Positions 25,343 through 33,083 of a DNA stretch of 64,000 nucleotides are shown in pieces. Position numbers and translations under genes: made by a program. Where the stretch lies: positions 4,960,001 through 5,024,000 of the forward strand of contig NZ_RDTE01000003.1 in the NCBI RefSeq assembly GCF_004125265.1. The letters are read 5' to 3'. Every line of letters starts with the position of its first letter. Position 1 is the stretch's first letter. This stretch comes from Streptomyces lydicus (lineage in GTDB: Bacteria > Actinomycetota > Actinomycetes > Streptomycetales > Streptomycetaceae). The notes beneath the pieces were generated by a model. The model searched no databases and was not told the DNA's origin. It saw nothing but the letters and a program-made list of their open reading frames with translations.

Positions 25343-26296
25343 CTATTCGCTGAGGCTGTCGGAGAGCTCGGTGGCCAGGGAACGGGCCTTGTCCTGCAGT
25401 TCCTGGCTGTCCGGCAACATCGACTTGTCCGTGGACCACTGGTCGTAAGTGAGCTGCACGATGACGTTCGACGTGCGAAAGACCACAGTGACATCGCGGT
25501 GCACGCCGGAGTCCGCTGTGACCAATTTGTCGTTGAGGAACGCCGCGTCGCCGAGGTCGTCCAGGACGCGCGGGGCGGTGGAGCCGGTGGGGTTCGTGCT
25601 CGGGTCCGTGCTGGGGTCCGCACTCGGGTCGGATGCCTGCGAGGGGCTGCCGGACGGGGCCTTGCCCGCCTTCTGTGTGGCGCTCCCGCCCGGGGTGCTC
25701 TTGCCTGTGGCGCTCCCGCTCGTGGCGTCCTTTTCCCCCGAGCTGTTCGTGACGGTTCCTTCGCCCTTGTCCTTGCCCTTGGGGGCGGACGGGGACGGGG
25801 ACGGGGCGGCGGGCGAGGGGGAGCCGGCGCCGCCGGACGGTATCTGCGCGGCCAGCTTCTTCTTGTCGAAGATCCCCTGCGCCTTGTCCTCATCGCTGGT
25901 GGCGGCGTCGTACGAGACCACACGCTGGATGTCCAGGCCCAGGTGGCGGGTGCCCGCGGTGGTTTCGCGGGTCCAGCGGCAGCCGACGCGGCGGTCGGTG
26001 TCGTAGGTGATGTCGGCCACGCCGCCGTAAATCTTCCGAGCCTCGGCGTCCGACAGGTCCTGGCCGTCGCCGGGGAGCATGCTGCGGATGGCCTTGCGCG
26101 AGGGCAGCCCGCAGGCCTCCGGGAGGGTCTGGTAGCGGCCCGGCTCGGCGGCCTGGCTGGAGGAGGAGGCGTCGCCGCTCTTGGCGTCGGCGGCGCCGCC
26201 GTCGGGGCTGGAGCTGCCGCTGCAGCCGCTGAGGCCCGCGGCCAGCGCCGCGGCCACCACCAGTGCGGCACCGGGTACGAACGGTTTCCGTGGCAT
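25343..26296 (-). CDS. DUF3558-like lipoprotein with disordered insert
   Basis: A 317-residue relative of the neighbouring lipoprotein. The signal peptide MPRKPFVPGAALVVAAALAAGLSGC ends in lipobox LSGC. YQTLPEACGLPSRKAIRSMLPG and VGCRWTRET correspond to the conserved Cys-containing segments of the first protein. Between residues about 155 and 230 there is a Pro/Ser/Gly/Thr/Lys-rich segment with DPSADPSTDPSTNP repeats, absent from the paralogue; the domain resumes with DAAFLNDKLVT. The start has GGAAGGAG upstream. It is divergent from rtcB. The role is unknown. Confidence 0.8.
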   Translation of the reverse strand: MPRKPFVPGAALVVAAALAAGLSGCSGSSSPDGGAADAKSGDASSSSQAAEPGRYQTLPEACGLPSRKAIRSMLPGDGQDLSDAEARKIYGGVADITYDTDRRVGCRWTRETTAGTRHLGLDIQRVVSYDAATSDEDKAQGIFDKKKLAAQIPSGGAGSPSPAAPSPSPSAPKGKDKGEGTVTNSSGEKDATSGSATGKSTPGGSATQKAGKAPSGSPSQASDPSADPSTDPSTNPTGSTAPRVLDDLGDAAFLNDKLVTADSGVHRDVTVVFRTSNVIVQLTYDQWSTDKSMLPDSQELQDKARSLATELSDSLSE

Positions 26297-26458
26297 CGCT
26301 CGCGGCTCCTTCCCCTGCGAAATGCGGTTGCCGCCGGTCGGCGGCCGATGGACACAATGTCTACCGCACGTCTTGCCGCAAACGCCGGTTCACCGTCCAA
26401 GATCGGATAATTTGTCCGGCTTTTGCGTTTTTCACAAGTTCGGGGGAATGGGGAAGTT

Positions 26459-27652
26459 ATGTCGTACGTCGAGGTGCCCGGTGCCCAGGTACCGATCCGG
26501 ATGTGGACGGATCCGGCCACGGTCGAGGACGTCGCGATGCAGCAGCTGCGCAATGTCGCCACCCTGCCGTGGATCAAGGGCCTGGCCGTGATGCCGGATG
26601 TCCATTACGGCAAAGGCGCCACCGTCGGCTCGGTGATCGCCCTGCACGGCGCGGTCTGCCCGGCGGCGGTCGGCGTGGACATCGGCTGCGGGATGAGCGC
26701 GGTGAAGACCTCGCTCACCGCCAACGACCTCCCCGGTGATCTCTCCCGGCTCCGGTCGAAGATCGAGCAGGCGATTCCGGTGGGTCGCGGGATGCACGAG
26801 GATCCGGTCGACCCCGGGCGGCTGCACGGCTACCCGACGGCGGGATGGGGAGACTTCTGGTCGCGGTTCGACGGGGTGGCCGATGCGGTCAAGTTCCGCC
26901 AGGAACGCGCCACGAAGCAGATGGGTTCGCTGGGAAGCGGCAACCACTTCATCGAGTTCTGCCTCGACGACACCGGCGCGGTGTGGCTGATGCTGCACTC
27001 CGGCTCCCGGAACATCGGCAAGGAGCTCGCCGAGTTCCACATGGGGCAGGCGCAGAAGCTGCCGCACAACCAGGGCCTGGTCGACCGCGATCTCGCCGTC
27101 TTCATCGCGGACACCCCGCCGATGGCGGCGTACCGCAACGACCTGTTCTGGGCGCAGGAGTACGCGAAGCACAACCGGGCCGTGATGATGGCGCTCTTCC
27201 AGGACGTCGTCCGCAAGGAGTTCAAGAAGGCCAGGCCGACGTTCGAGCCGGTGATCTCCTGCCACCACAACTATGTGGCGGAGGAGCGGTACGACGGCAT
27301 GGATCTGCTGGTGACCCGTAAGGGGGCGATCCGGGCCGGCAGTGGCGAGTACGGCATCATTCCGGGCTCGATGGGCACCGGCTCGTACATCGTCAGGGGC
27401 CTCGGCAACGCCGCGTCCTTCAACTCCGCCTCCCACGGCGCCGGTCGCAAGATGAGCCGGAACGCCGCGAAGAAGCGGTTCTCCACCCAGGACCTGGAGG
27501 ACCAGACGCGGGGCGTGGAGTGCCGTAAGGACTCCGGTGTGGTGGACGAGATCCCGGGGGCCTACAAGCCGATCGAGAAGGTCATCGATCAGCAGCGGGA
27601 CCTGGTCGAGGTGGTCGCCAAGCTCAAGCAGGTGGTGTGTGTGAAGGGCTGA
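26459..27652 (+). CDS. rtcB: RtcB RNA-splicing ligase
   Basis: A 397-residue RtcB, a GTP- and Mn-dependent RNA ligase that joins 2',3'-cyclic phosphate or 3'-phosphate ends to 5'-OH ends. ATG 26459 follows GGGGAAG. Metal and active-site motifs are complete: DVHYGKGATVGSV, AVGVDIGCGMSA (metal Cys 77), GSLGSGNHFIEF, LHSGSRNIG, ISCHHNYVAEE and ASHGAGRKMSR, the last with the histidine that forms the GMP adduct. No archease or RtcA gene is beside it. Parts of its last 33 codons recur twice downstream as non-coding remnants (29714-29810 and 31505-31550). Confidence 0.95.
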   Translation: MSYVEVPGAQVPIRMWTDPATVEDVAMQQLRNVATLPWIKGLAVMPDVHYGKGATVGSVIALHGAVCPAAVGVDIGCGMSAVKTSLTANDLPGDLSRLRSKIEQAIPVGRGMHEDPVDPGRLHGYPTAGWGDFWSRFDGVADAVKFRQERATKQMGSLGSGNHFIEFCLDDTGAVWLMLHSGSRNIGKELAEFHMGQAQKLPHNQGLVDRDLAVFIADTPPMAAYRNDLFWAQEYAKHNRAVMMALFQDVVRKEFKKARPTFEPVISCHHNYVAEERYDGMDLLVTRKGAIRAGSGEYGIIPGSMGTGSYIVRGLGNAASFNSASHGAGRKMSRNAAKKRFSTQDLEDQTRGVECRKDSGVVDEIPGAYKPIEKVIDQQRDLVEVVAKLKQVVCVKG

Positions 27653-27957
27653 GTGCAGGAGTCCACGCGATCGGCAGGCTCCGGAGGGGGACAGGGGCCA
27701 GGGGACAGGGGACAGGGGCCAGAGGTAGGGGCCTCGCCAGGGGGAGGGGCCTCGCCGGGCCGTGAACGGCAGTGCGCGGATCGCCCCTCGTGGGCGTCAG
27801 GTGGCGCACGGCGCAGGTGTTCCGTGGTGGGGCGCGTGTACCGGAGCACGTTTTACTGCGCGCAGGGGCACCCCCTCCGGACACTCGCCTGCCTGCGCCG
27901 TCGCCACCATGCGCCTCAAACTGCCGGTGGAATACGGAAGTCGGCGGACGTCCCCGG
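27653..27957. other. gap after rtcB with G-rich repeat tract
   Basis: Between rtcB and the convergent serine hydrolase gene, bases 27682-27757 are variants of GGGGACAGGGGCCAGG followed by GGGGCCTCGCCAGG. The rest shows no gene or clear terminator. The remnants of rtcB further on suggest that this is the left junction of an insert. Confidence 0.55.
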
Positions 27958-29316
27958 TCAGCGACCCGGCGTCAGCGGAGCCAGCGGACGGGTGAGCGGG
28001 ACGGGCCGCTCTTCGAGAGCCTTCGGCGCGGCCGGCTGCGCGAACCGTCGCGGCTCGGCGGGCGCATCGCGGTCGCACATCGCCTTCGCCTCGAAGGCCC
28101 AGATCGCGGTGTCTATCGGGCCCGGCTTGATGTGACCCGTCGCGTCGAGCTGCTGGTACTTGGTCCGGTTGAGCCCGAACGTCATCTGGCGTTTGCCGTC
28201 GGGCGTCGAGTACGTCACCGTCTCGGCGCCCCACACCGAGCCGGTGTGTCCCCAGAAGCGCCCGCACACGGTGTCGATCGCCTCGATGCCGAGGCCGTAG
28301 CGCGTCAGTACATTGCCCTCTCCGTCCTTGGACTCGACGGTGGTCTGCATCTGGCGGAGTTCGGCGGGGGCGAGAAGTTCGCCGGTCAGCAGCGTCCGGT
28401 AGAAGTCGTTCACGTCCTCCATCGTCGAGACCAGCGCCCCGGCGGTACCGGCCCAGGACATGTCGTATGTGCTGTAGTCACGGGCCGGGTTGACCAGTCC
28501 GTAGAAGGATTCGTACATCTTGGAATGTGGCCCGGATATCCGTGCGGAGGTCGGGAAATAGGTGTGCTTCAGCCCGGCCTTGCGGATGACATGGCGGGTG
28601 ATGTACTCCTGCGGATCCTCGCCGGTGACCTTCTGCAGCAGCATTCCCGCGATGACGTAATTGGTGTTCGAGTAAGACCACTTCTCGCCGGGCTTTCCCG
28701 TCGGCGCTGCCTGCAGGCCTATGCGTGCGAGCTCCTCAGGGGCGAAGTGGCGGTAACGGTTGGCGTCGATGCTCTCGGTACTCCCCTTGAGGAGGGTGGG
28801 AAAGGCGCCAGGGATGTAGTCGGCTATGCCGCTGGTGTGGTTGAGCAGCATCCGGATGGTGATCTTCCGGCCGCGCTCACCGGGGGCGAGGTCGGGGAGG
28901 TAACGGGCCAGGGGGGCGTCCAGATCGATCCGGCCCGCGCTGACCTGCTGCAGCACGGCGACGGAGGTGAACGCCTTGGTGAGGCTGCCCACCCGGTGTT
29001 GCATCTGCGGCCCGACGGGGCGGTTGGTGGCGATGTCGGCGACACCGGCCGCACCCCGCCATTCGTCCCGGCCCTCCCGGACGGCCGCGTAGGCACCGTA
29101 CATACCCGCTTTGCGTAGTGCTGCCAGTCTCTCGTCCAGTGCTTTGTGGTCGAGACGGCCCGGGTGGGCCGTCGTTCCTGCGGCGGCATGGGCGCCGGGC
29201 GCGGGGGCCGTTGCGGCCTGGGCCGGTACCGCCGCTGCCACCAGTGAGAGCATCACGGCCGTGGTGGTGCCGGCGATTCGTAAACGACGGCGGCGGGCCG
29301 GGTGGGGCAGGGACAT
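27958..29316 (-). CDS. secreted serine hydrolase of the beta-lactamase/D-Ala-D-Ala carboxypeptidase (S12) family
   Basis: A 452-residue exported protein from ATG 29316, preceded by GGGAG. The signal peptide has an Arg-rich start (ARRRRLRIAGTTTAVML) and an AQAAT cleavage region. The S12 catalytic motifs are in order: VGSLTKAF (SxxK, Ser nucleophile), WSYSNTNYVIAG (YxN) and FWGHTGSVWG (HTG in place of KTG). The length and motifs fit DD-carboxypeptidases and esterases of this family rather than true class C beta-lactamases. It is the only protein gene between rtcB and the first rtcB remnant and points against rtcB. Confidence 0.88.
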   Translation of the reverse strand: MSLPHPARRRRLRIAGTTTAVMLSLVAAAVPAQAATAPAPGAHAAAGTTAHPGRLDHKALDERLAALRKAGMYGAYAAVREGRDEWRGAAGVADIATNRPVGPQMQHRVGSLTKAFTSVAVLQQVSAGRIDLDAPLARYLPDLAPGERGRKITIRMLLNHTSGIADYIPGAFPTLLKGSTESIDANRYRHFAPEELARIGLQAAPTGKPGEKWSYSNTNYVIAGMLLQKVTGEDPQEYITRHVIRKAGLKHTYFPTSARISGPHSKMYESFYGLVNPARDYSTYDMSWAGTAGALVSTMEDVNDFYRTLLTGELLAPAELRQMQTTVESKDGEGNVLTRYGLGIEAIDTVCGRFWGHTGSVWGAETVTYSTPDGKRQMTFGLNRTKYQQLDATGHIKPGPIDTAIWAFEAKAMCDRDAPAEPRRFAQPAAPKALEERPVPLTRPLAPLTPGR

Positions 29317-29511
29317 GTCTTCTCCCGTCACAACTTCCTGCTATTGCGGCCGATCACGCATGTGATCTCGGTCGCCTCGATTCTCTCGACCGGCCGTCGT
29401 CCCCAGAGTCCTCCCGCAGAACGATCTGTCTCATCAACACTCATGACATTTGTCAGGCGTCTACGAGCCCGAAGTGTGCATGCCTGCAGCGCAATTGACG
29501 GAACGGTGACT

Positions 29512-29586
29512 ACCGGAACTGCGGCCACCGGAACTGCGACCACCGGAACTATGACTACCGGGACTGTGATTCCCGGAACTGTGGCT
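29512..29586. repeat. five 15-base tandem repeats (ACCGGAACTGCGACC type)
   Basis: Five consecutive 15-mers of the form ACCGGAACTGYGRCY (29512, 29527, 29542, 29557, 29572). Two further units of the same type occur at 30504-30540, on the other side of the small membrane protein gene. They lie in the 770-base gap between the serine hydrolase and that gene, which otherwise holds only the rtcB remnant. Confidence 0.75.
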
Positions 29587-29713
29587 GCTGAACGGGGGGT
29601 TCAGGAATTGCGCGTGTCCGGAGTGTGCGTGGTGTCGAGCCGTGCTTGGTCCGCGTGGTGTGAGGGCAGCAGGAAGATGCCGAGGCCATGTGAGGACCGT
29701 CGAGCAGCGCCTG

Positions 29714-29810
29714 CGGGGGCCTGCAAGCCGATCGAGAGGTCGTCGATCAGCAGTGGGACCTGGTCGAGGTCGTCGCCGAGCTCACGCAGGTCGTCTGGGT
29801 GGAGGGCTGG
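29714..29810 (+). pseudogene. degraded copy of the rtcB 3' end (first)
   Basis: Aligned with 27555-27651, the codons for the last 33 residues of RtcB, this stretch has one deleted base (GAGAAG to GAGAG) and about a dozen substitutions in 97 bases. Blocks such as CAAGCCGATCGAGA and GGGACCTGGTCGAGGT are identical. The deletion breaks the frame and no start is present, so it is non-coding. It marks the right end of the segment holding the serine hydrolase. Confidence 0.85.
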
Positions 29811-30084
29811 TCTTCGGTGCTGCGCGTGATCGATGGTCCGTGCCGGCGGCGGCCGTTGGGGCTGAGGGGGTGGCGGCCCGGAGTGGCGGAGATTTCACCA
29901 GGGGCGGCACAGTCGCCTTAGCGGAAAGCGTCGCTTATGTGTCTTTCCTTGGAACCGAAAGCTGCGGAAGCAAGAGGCGAGGTGCGGCGGTGGGGATCGA
30001 TGCGTGATACAAGATCCGGAACCGATATGAAATCGCAGGTTTGAAAGAGGTTTCGGGTATCCGCGCGAGGCAAGCAAGGAGGGC

Positions 30085-30450
30085 ATGAGCAATCCCCATG
30101 AACCCATACCCGCACATGACACCTACCACCCCTATGGCCATAACGGGGGCGCCTATGGGCGTAACCAGGATGGCACCGGGGCAAACCGGGCAGCATTGAT
30201 CATCCATACGCTCGCGGACATCGCGGCAGGATTTCTGGGCCTCTGGATCCTGCTGTACCTGCTTGAGGCAAACCAGGGAAATGTCTTTGTCGGCTTTGTG
30301 CACGGTATGGCCGACTTCCTCGCCGGCTGGTCTCAGGACATCTTCACCATGAAGCTCGAAGGTCTGCGGGTTTTCCTCAATTACGGCCTGCCTGCCGTGA
30401 TTTACCTTCTGCTCGGTCATGGGATCGCTGCGCGGGTACGCCGCCTCTGA
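30085..30450 (+). CDS. small membrane protein of unknown function
   Basis: A 121-residue protein. AGGAGG lies six bases before ATG 30085. The N-terminal 33 residues are polar and His/Gly/Asn-rich (HEPIPAHDTYHPYGHNGG), then come hydrophobic helices at about 37-62 (ALIIHTLADIAAGFLGLWILLYLLEA) and 97-113 (FLNYGLPAVIYLLLGHGI) with an amphipathic stretch between. It ends in a basic tail RVRRL. GC content at third positions is lower than in neighbouring genes (many T- and A-ending codons), in line with recent transfer. Family not recognised. It lies between the two rtcB remnants, upstream of the double-glycine peptide gene. Confidence 0.7.
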   Translation: MSNPHEPIPAHDTYHPYGHNGGAYGRNQDGTGANRAALIIHTLADIAAGFLGLWILLYLLEANQGNVFVGFVHGMADFLAGWSQDIFTMKLEGLRVFLNYGLPAVIYLLLGHGIAARVRRL

Positions 30451-31128
30451 CCGCATTCGGACCGGATTTGAGAGGCGTGGCCGGTGTGCCCGCCGTCCCG
30501 GATACCGGGACTGTGACTGCCGGGACTGCGGTGCCGGGACGGTCCGCGAGCGCGTTGCGTAGGCCGGTGGTCGGCGAGGTCCGTGATCAGATCGTGCAGA
30601 GATATCGCGGATCTCGCGACACGGCGTCGCCGGCCGTGCCCGGCGCGTACCAGCTGTCTTTCGCTGTCACGCGGCTCAGCCACTGGTGGTGTCCAGTCAC
30701 TCGCCCGGCGCGGGTGGCGCGGTGCGGCGCAGCCCACCCTGCGCATTCTCTACGCAGAATGGGCACGTACTCGCTGCCGAATCCCGTTTCGCAGAGGGCA
30801 CGCCCGCTCCCGGGGTTGATATGTCCTTCGCGTGGCACTGTCGGTGCCTCTCCACAATCCCTGGTCGGCGAAAAGTACGTGAAGGAGTCGTCACCATCCC
30901 GTCGGAAATTCCGCCGGCCAACACCGTGCGATACCGGACCGTCTGCAGAAATGACCGACGGGTCGGGGTAGCCGGGCCGCCCGTGGGCGTGGTTTGATCT
31001 CGCGGCAATCGGAAGTTGCGCATCCGCTTCCGGGTGTCAGGGGTCGTAAAACCGGCAGGAGCAGCGTGTCGCCGGGCCGGCCGATACCACTCATTGATCG
31101 CCGCGAACCACCAAGGGAAGGGCCAGCC
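30451..31128. other. 680-base gap before the double-glycine peptide gene
   Basis: Contains two further 15-base repeat units (30504-30540) and a small inverted repeat CATTCT / AGAATG (30744-30761). Several ORFs cross it on both strands but none has a ribosome binding site with a sensible start, streptomycete codon use or recognisable motifs. Composition is lower in GC than flanking core genes. A promoter for the peptide gene should lie in the last 150 bases but no clear boxes were seen. Confidence 0.45.
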
Positions 31129-31377
31129 ATGCGTAAGGACTCCATGCCCCAGAACGAGGCTCACGAGATCGCCGACAGTGAACTGGACAATGTCTCCGGA
31201 GGAATTCTCGGGGCCGAAAACCTGCTGGGCGGCGGAGCCTCCTCCCTGCCTGCTCTGCCTGCTCTGCCTGCTCTGCCTGCGCTGCCCGCTCTGGGCGGTT
31301 CGGTTTCGGGCGGCGTGAGCGGTCAGCTCGGCCCCGTCTCGGGCCATGCAGGGATTTCCGGCGGCGCCGGCATCTGA
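31129..31377 (+). CDS. double-glycine leader peptide, possible RiPP or bacteriocin-like precursor
   Basis: An 82-residue small protein; ATG 31129 follows AAGGGAAGGG. Residues 1-25 end in IADSELDNVSGG, which matches the ELxxVSGG double-glycine leader of class II bacteriocin and lanthipeptide precursors, with cleavage expected after Gly25. The 57-residue remainder has no cysteine: it starts ILGAENLLGGGASS, contains five LPA units in a row (residues 40-54), and ends as a Gly/Ser/Val-rich tail. The LPA run is encoded by CTGCCTGCT repeats (about 31245-31288). No modification enzyme or peptidase-transporter is nearby, so the partner is unknown or encoded elsewhere. Confidence 0.7.
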   Translation: MRKDSMPQNEAHEIADSELDNVSGGILGAENLLGGGASSLPALPALPALPALPALGGSVSGGVSGQLGPVSGHAGISGGAGI

Positions 31378-31401
31378 CGTCATATTCAGCCAGTGAATCC
31401 T

Positions 31402-31469
31402 GGTCTGCCGCACTCACCCCACTGGTTCAGATTCATCCGCATTCCAGTGGGGTGATCATGGGGCAGACC
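31402..31469. terminator. large inverted repeat after the double-glycine peptide gene
   Basis: TCACCCCACTGG (31414-31425) and CCAGTGGGGTGA (31444-31455) are a perfect 12-base inverted repeat with an 18-base loop; outside it GGTCTGCC (31402-31409) and GGCAGACC (31462-31469) also pair. It begins 24 bases after the peptide stop and probably terminates transcription, although its long loop would also suit a mobile-element end. Confidence 0.6.
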
Positions 31470-31504
31470 CGGCGCGCCGGGCGGTCTCCAGGGATCGTTG
31501 GAAC

Positions 31505-31550
31505 GGTCGAGGTCGTCGCCATGCTCAAGCAGGTGGTGTGTGAAGGGCTG
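31505..31550 (+). pseudogene. degraded copy of the rtcB 3' end (second)
   Basis: This stretch reads GGTCGAGGTCGTCGCCATGC and continues CTCAAGCAGGTGGTGTGTG AAGGGCTG, matching the last 15 codons of rtcB (27604-27651) with two substitutions and loss of one GT. It shares the GTCGTCGCC variant with the first remnant, so the two copies may descend from one another. It is the right border of the segment holding the small membrane protein and the double-glycine peptide. Confidence 0.8.
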
Positions 31551-31733
31551 GGCGGCTGAGGGACGGAGAGGGCTGAGTGGCCTGTGAGGGCTCAGTCCCG
31601 GGGCGGCCCGGCGCAGTGTGCGCCGGGCCGCTCTTCGTATGCCGCCGGGCCGCCCATGTCTGCGTGCGGCGTGTCCTTTGTGGGGCCTGCCCCGGGTGGG
31701 GCGCGTGTCTTACATGGGGCAGGCCGACGTGTC

Positions 31734-32492
31734 TCAGGTGGTGCGGTGGACCTTGGAGTTGGAGGCCTGGGCGCGGGGGCGGACCACCAGCAGGTCGATG
31801 TTGACGTGGGCGGGGCGGGTGATCGCCCAGGTGATGGTGTCGGCGACATCGTCCGCGTTCAGCGGCTGGTCGACGCCCTCATAGACCTTGGCCGCCTTGG
31901 CGGCGTCGCCACGGAAGCGGGTGGTGGCGAACTCGTCGGTCTTGACCATGCCCGGGGCGACCTCGATGACGCGCACCGGCTCGCCGCACAGCTCCAGACG
32001 GAGCGTTTCCGCGATGACATGGGCGCCGTGCTTGGCGGCGACATAACCGCCGCCGCCCTCGTAGGTGCCGTGGCCGGCGGTGGAGGAGAGCACGACGACC
32101 GTGCCCTCGCCGGAGGCGGTGAGGGCGGGCAGCAGCGCCTGGGTCATGTGGAGCACGCCCAGCACATTGACCTCGTACATCGCGCGCCAGTCGGCGGGGT
32201 CGCCGGTGGCGACCGGCTCCGCGCCGTAGGCCCCGCCGGCGTTGTTGACCAGGACGTCGACGGAGGGGTAGCGGTCGAGGGCGGCCGCGAAGGCGTCGAC
32301 GGCGGCGCGGTCGGTGACGTCGAGGGCGTAGGCCTCGGCGTCCGGCAGCTCGGCGGCGAGCTCCTCGATGCGGTCCTTGCGGCGGGCGGTGAGCACCACG
32401 CGGTAGCCGGCAGCGGCCAGGGCGCGCGCGGTGGCGGCGCCGATGCCGCTGCTCGCTCCGGTGACGACGGCGGTACGGACCTCGGCGGTCAT
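31734..32492 (-). CDS. short-chain dehydrogenase/reductase
   Basis: A 252-residue classical SDR. TAVVTGASSGIGAATARAL is the TGxxxGIG NAD(P)-binding motif, LVNNAGGAYG the NNAG motif, VVLSSTAG the catalytic serine and YVAAKHGAHV the YxxxK. The arginine after the first strand (TARRKDR) suggests NADP(H) preference. Resembles YdfG/oxidoreductases acting on hydroxy acids, but the substrate is unknown. GAGGAGAG precedes ATG 32492. A short palindromic element lies 22 bases upstream, in the leader. Confidence 0.9.
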   Translation of the reverse strand: MTAEVRTAVVTGASSGIGAATARALAAAGYRVVLTARRKDRIEELAAELPDAEAYALDVTDRAAVDAFAAALDRYPSVDVLVNNAGGAYGAEPVATGDPADWRAMYEVNVLGVLHMTQALLPALTASGEGTVVVLSSTAGHGTYEGGGGYVAAKHGAHVIAETLRLELCGEPVRVIEVAPGMVKTDEFATTRFRGDAAKAAKVYEGVDQPLNADDVADTITWAITRPAHVNIDLLVVRPRAQASNSKVHRTT

Positions 32493-32513
32493 GGCACTCT
32501 CCTCGGGCTGTGT

Positions 32514-32547
32514 GGGGTCCCCCTGTTGCTCAAGAGCTCGGGGGAGG
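32514..32547. repeat. short palindromic element related to the one in hemC
   Basis: Read on the minus strand it is CCCTCCCCCGAGCTC followed by TTGAGCAACAGGGGGACCCC: a GCTC/GAGC hairpin enclosed by C5/G5 runs and a trailing CCCC. The order and several bases equal the element inside hemC (5391-5436). It separates the SDR gene from the ynfA-like gene. Confidence 0.6.
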
Positions 32548-32585
32548 GCGGTCTGCGGCCAGGATATGCAGGAGCCCCAGTGGCC

Positions 32586-32921
32586 TCAGCGGCCCCTGGG
32601 GGCATACATGATCACTGCCATTCCGGCCAGGCAGATCAGTGCGCCGGTCACATCCCAGCGGTCGGGGCGGTAGCCGTCGGCGATCGCGCCCCACGCCAGT
32701 GATCCGGCGACGAAGACGCCGCCGTACGCGGCGAGGATACGGCCGAAAGCGGCGTCCGGCTGGAACGTGGCCACCCAGCCGTACACCCCGAGCGCGATCA
32801 CTCCGGCGCCGATCCAGACCCAGCCCTTGTGTTCGCGCACGCCCTGCCAGACCAGCCAGGCGCCGCCGATTTCGAAGAGGGCGGCGACGAGGAAGAGGGC
32901 GGCGGAGCGGGCGAACAGCAT
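32586..32921 (-). CDS. YnfA/UPF0060 family membrane protein
   Basis: A 111-residue protein with four hydrophobic helices. The N-terminal helix [21 protein letters not shown] and the C-terminal [20 protein letters not shown] and [19 protein letters not shown] are hallmarks of the YnfA family, small multidrug-resistance-like exporters in the inner membrane. The acidic residue in FEIGG corresponds to the essential glutamate of SMR-type transporters. It is probably a stand-alone gene. Confidence 0.9.
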   Translation of the reverse strand: MLFARSAALFLVAALFEIGGAWLVWQGVREHKGWVWIGAGVIALGVYGWVATFQPDAAFGRILAAYGGVFVAGSLAWGAIADGYRPDRWDVTGALICLAGMAVIMYAPRGR

Positions 32922-33083
32922 GCGTGAAGCCTACGGAACCGGGGACCTGGCGGGCTCCGGGTGAGGTCCGGCGGGGCGGGCAGGGGGTCTTTCAGCGCCG
33001 GGCGGGGATTCGTCTGGGGCGGGCAGGGGGTTTCGGGGTGCTGTGAGCGGCCGGCTGTCAGTGGGGTGTGAGAGTTTCGGGGC

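Noticed and set aside
30468-30971. 167-codon plus-strand ORF in the gap before the double-glycine peptide
   Set aside because: No ribosome binding site, amino acid composition typical of random high-GC frames, and the frame crosses the 15-base repeats.
31584-32702. 372-codon plus-strand ORF opposite the SDR gene
   Set aside because: It is antisense to a canonical SDR with TGASSGIG, NNAG and YxxxK motifs.
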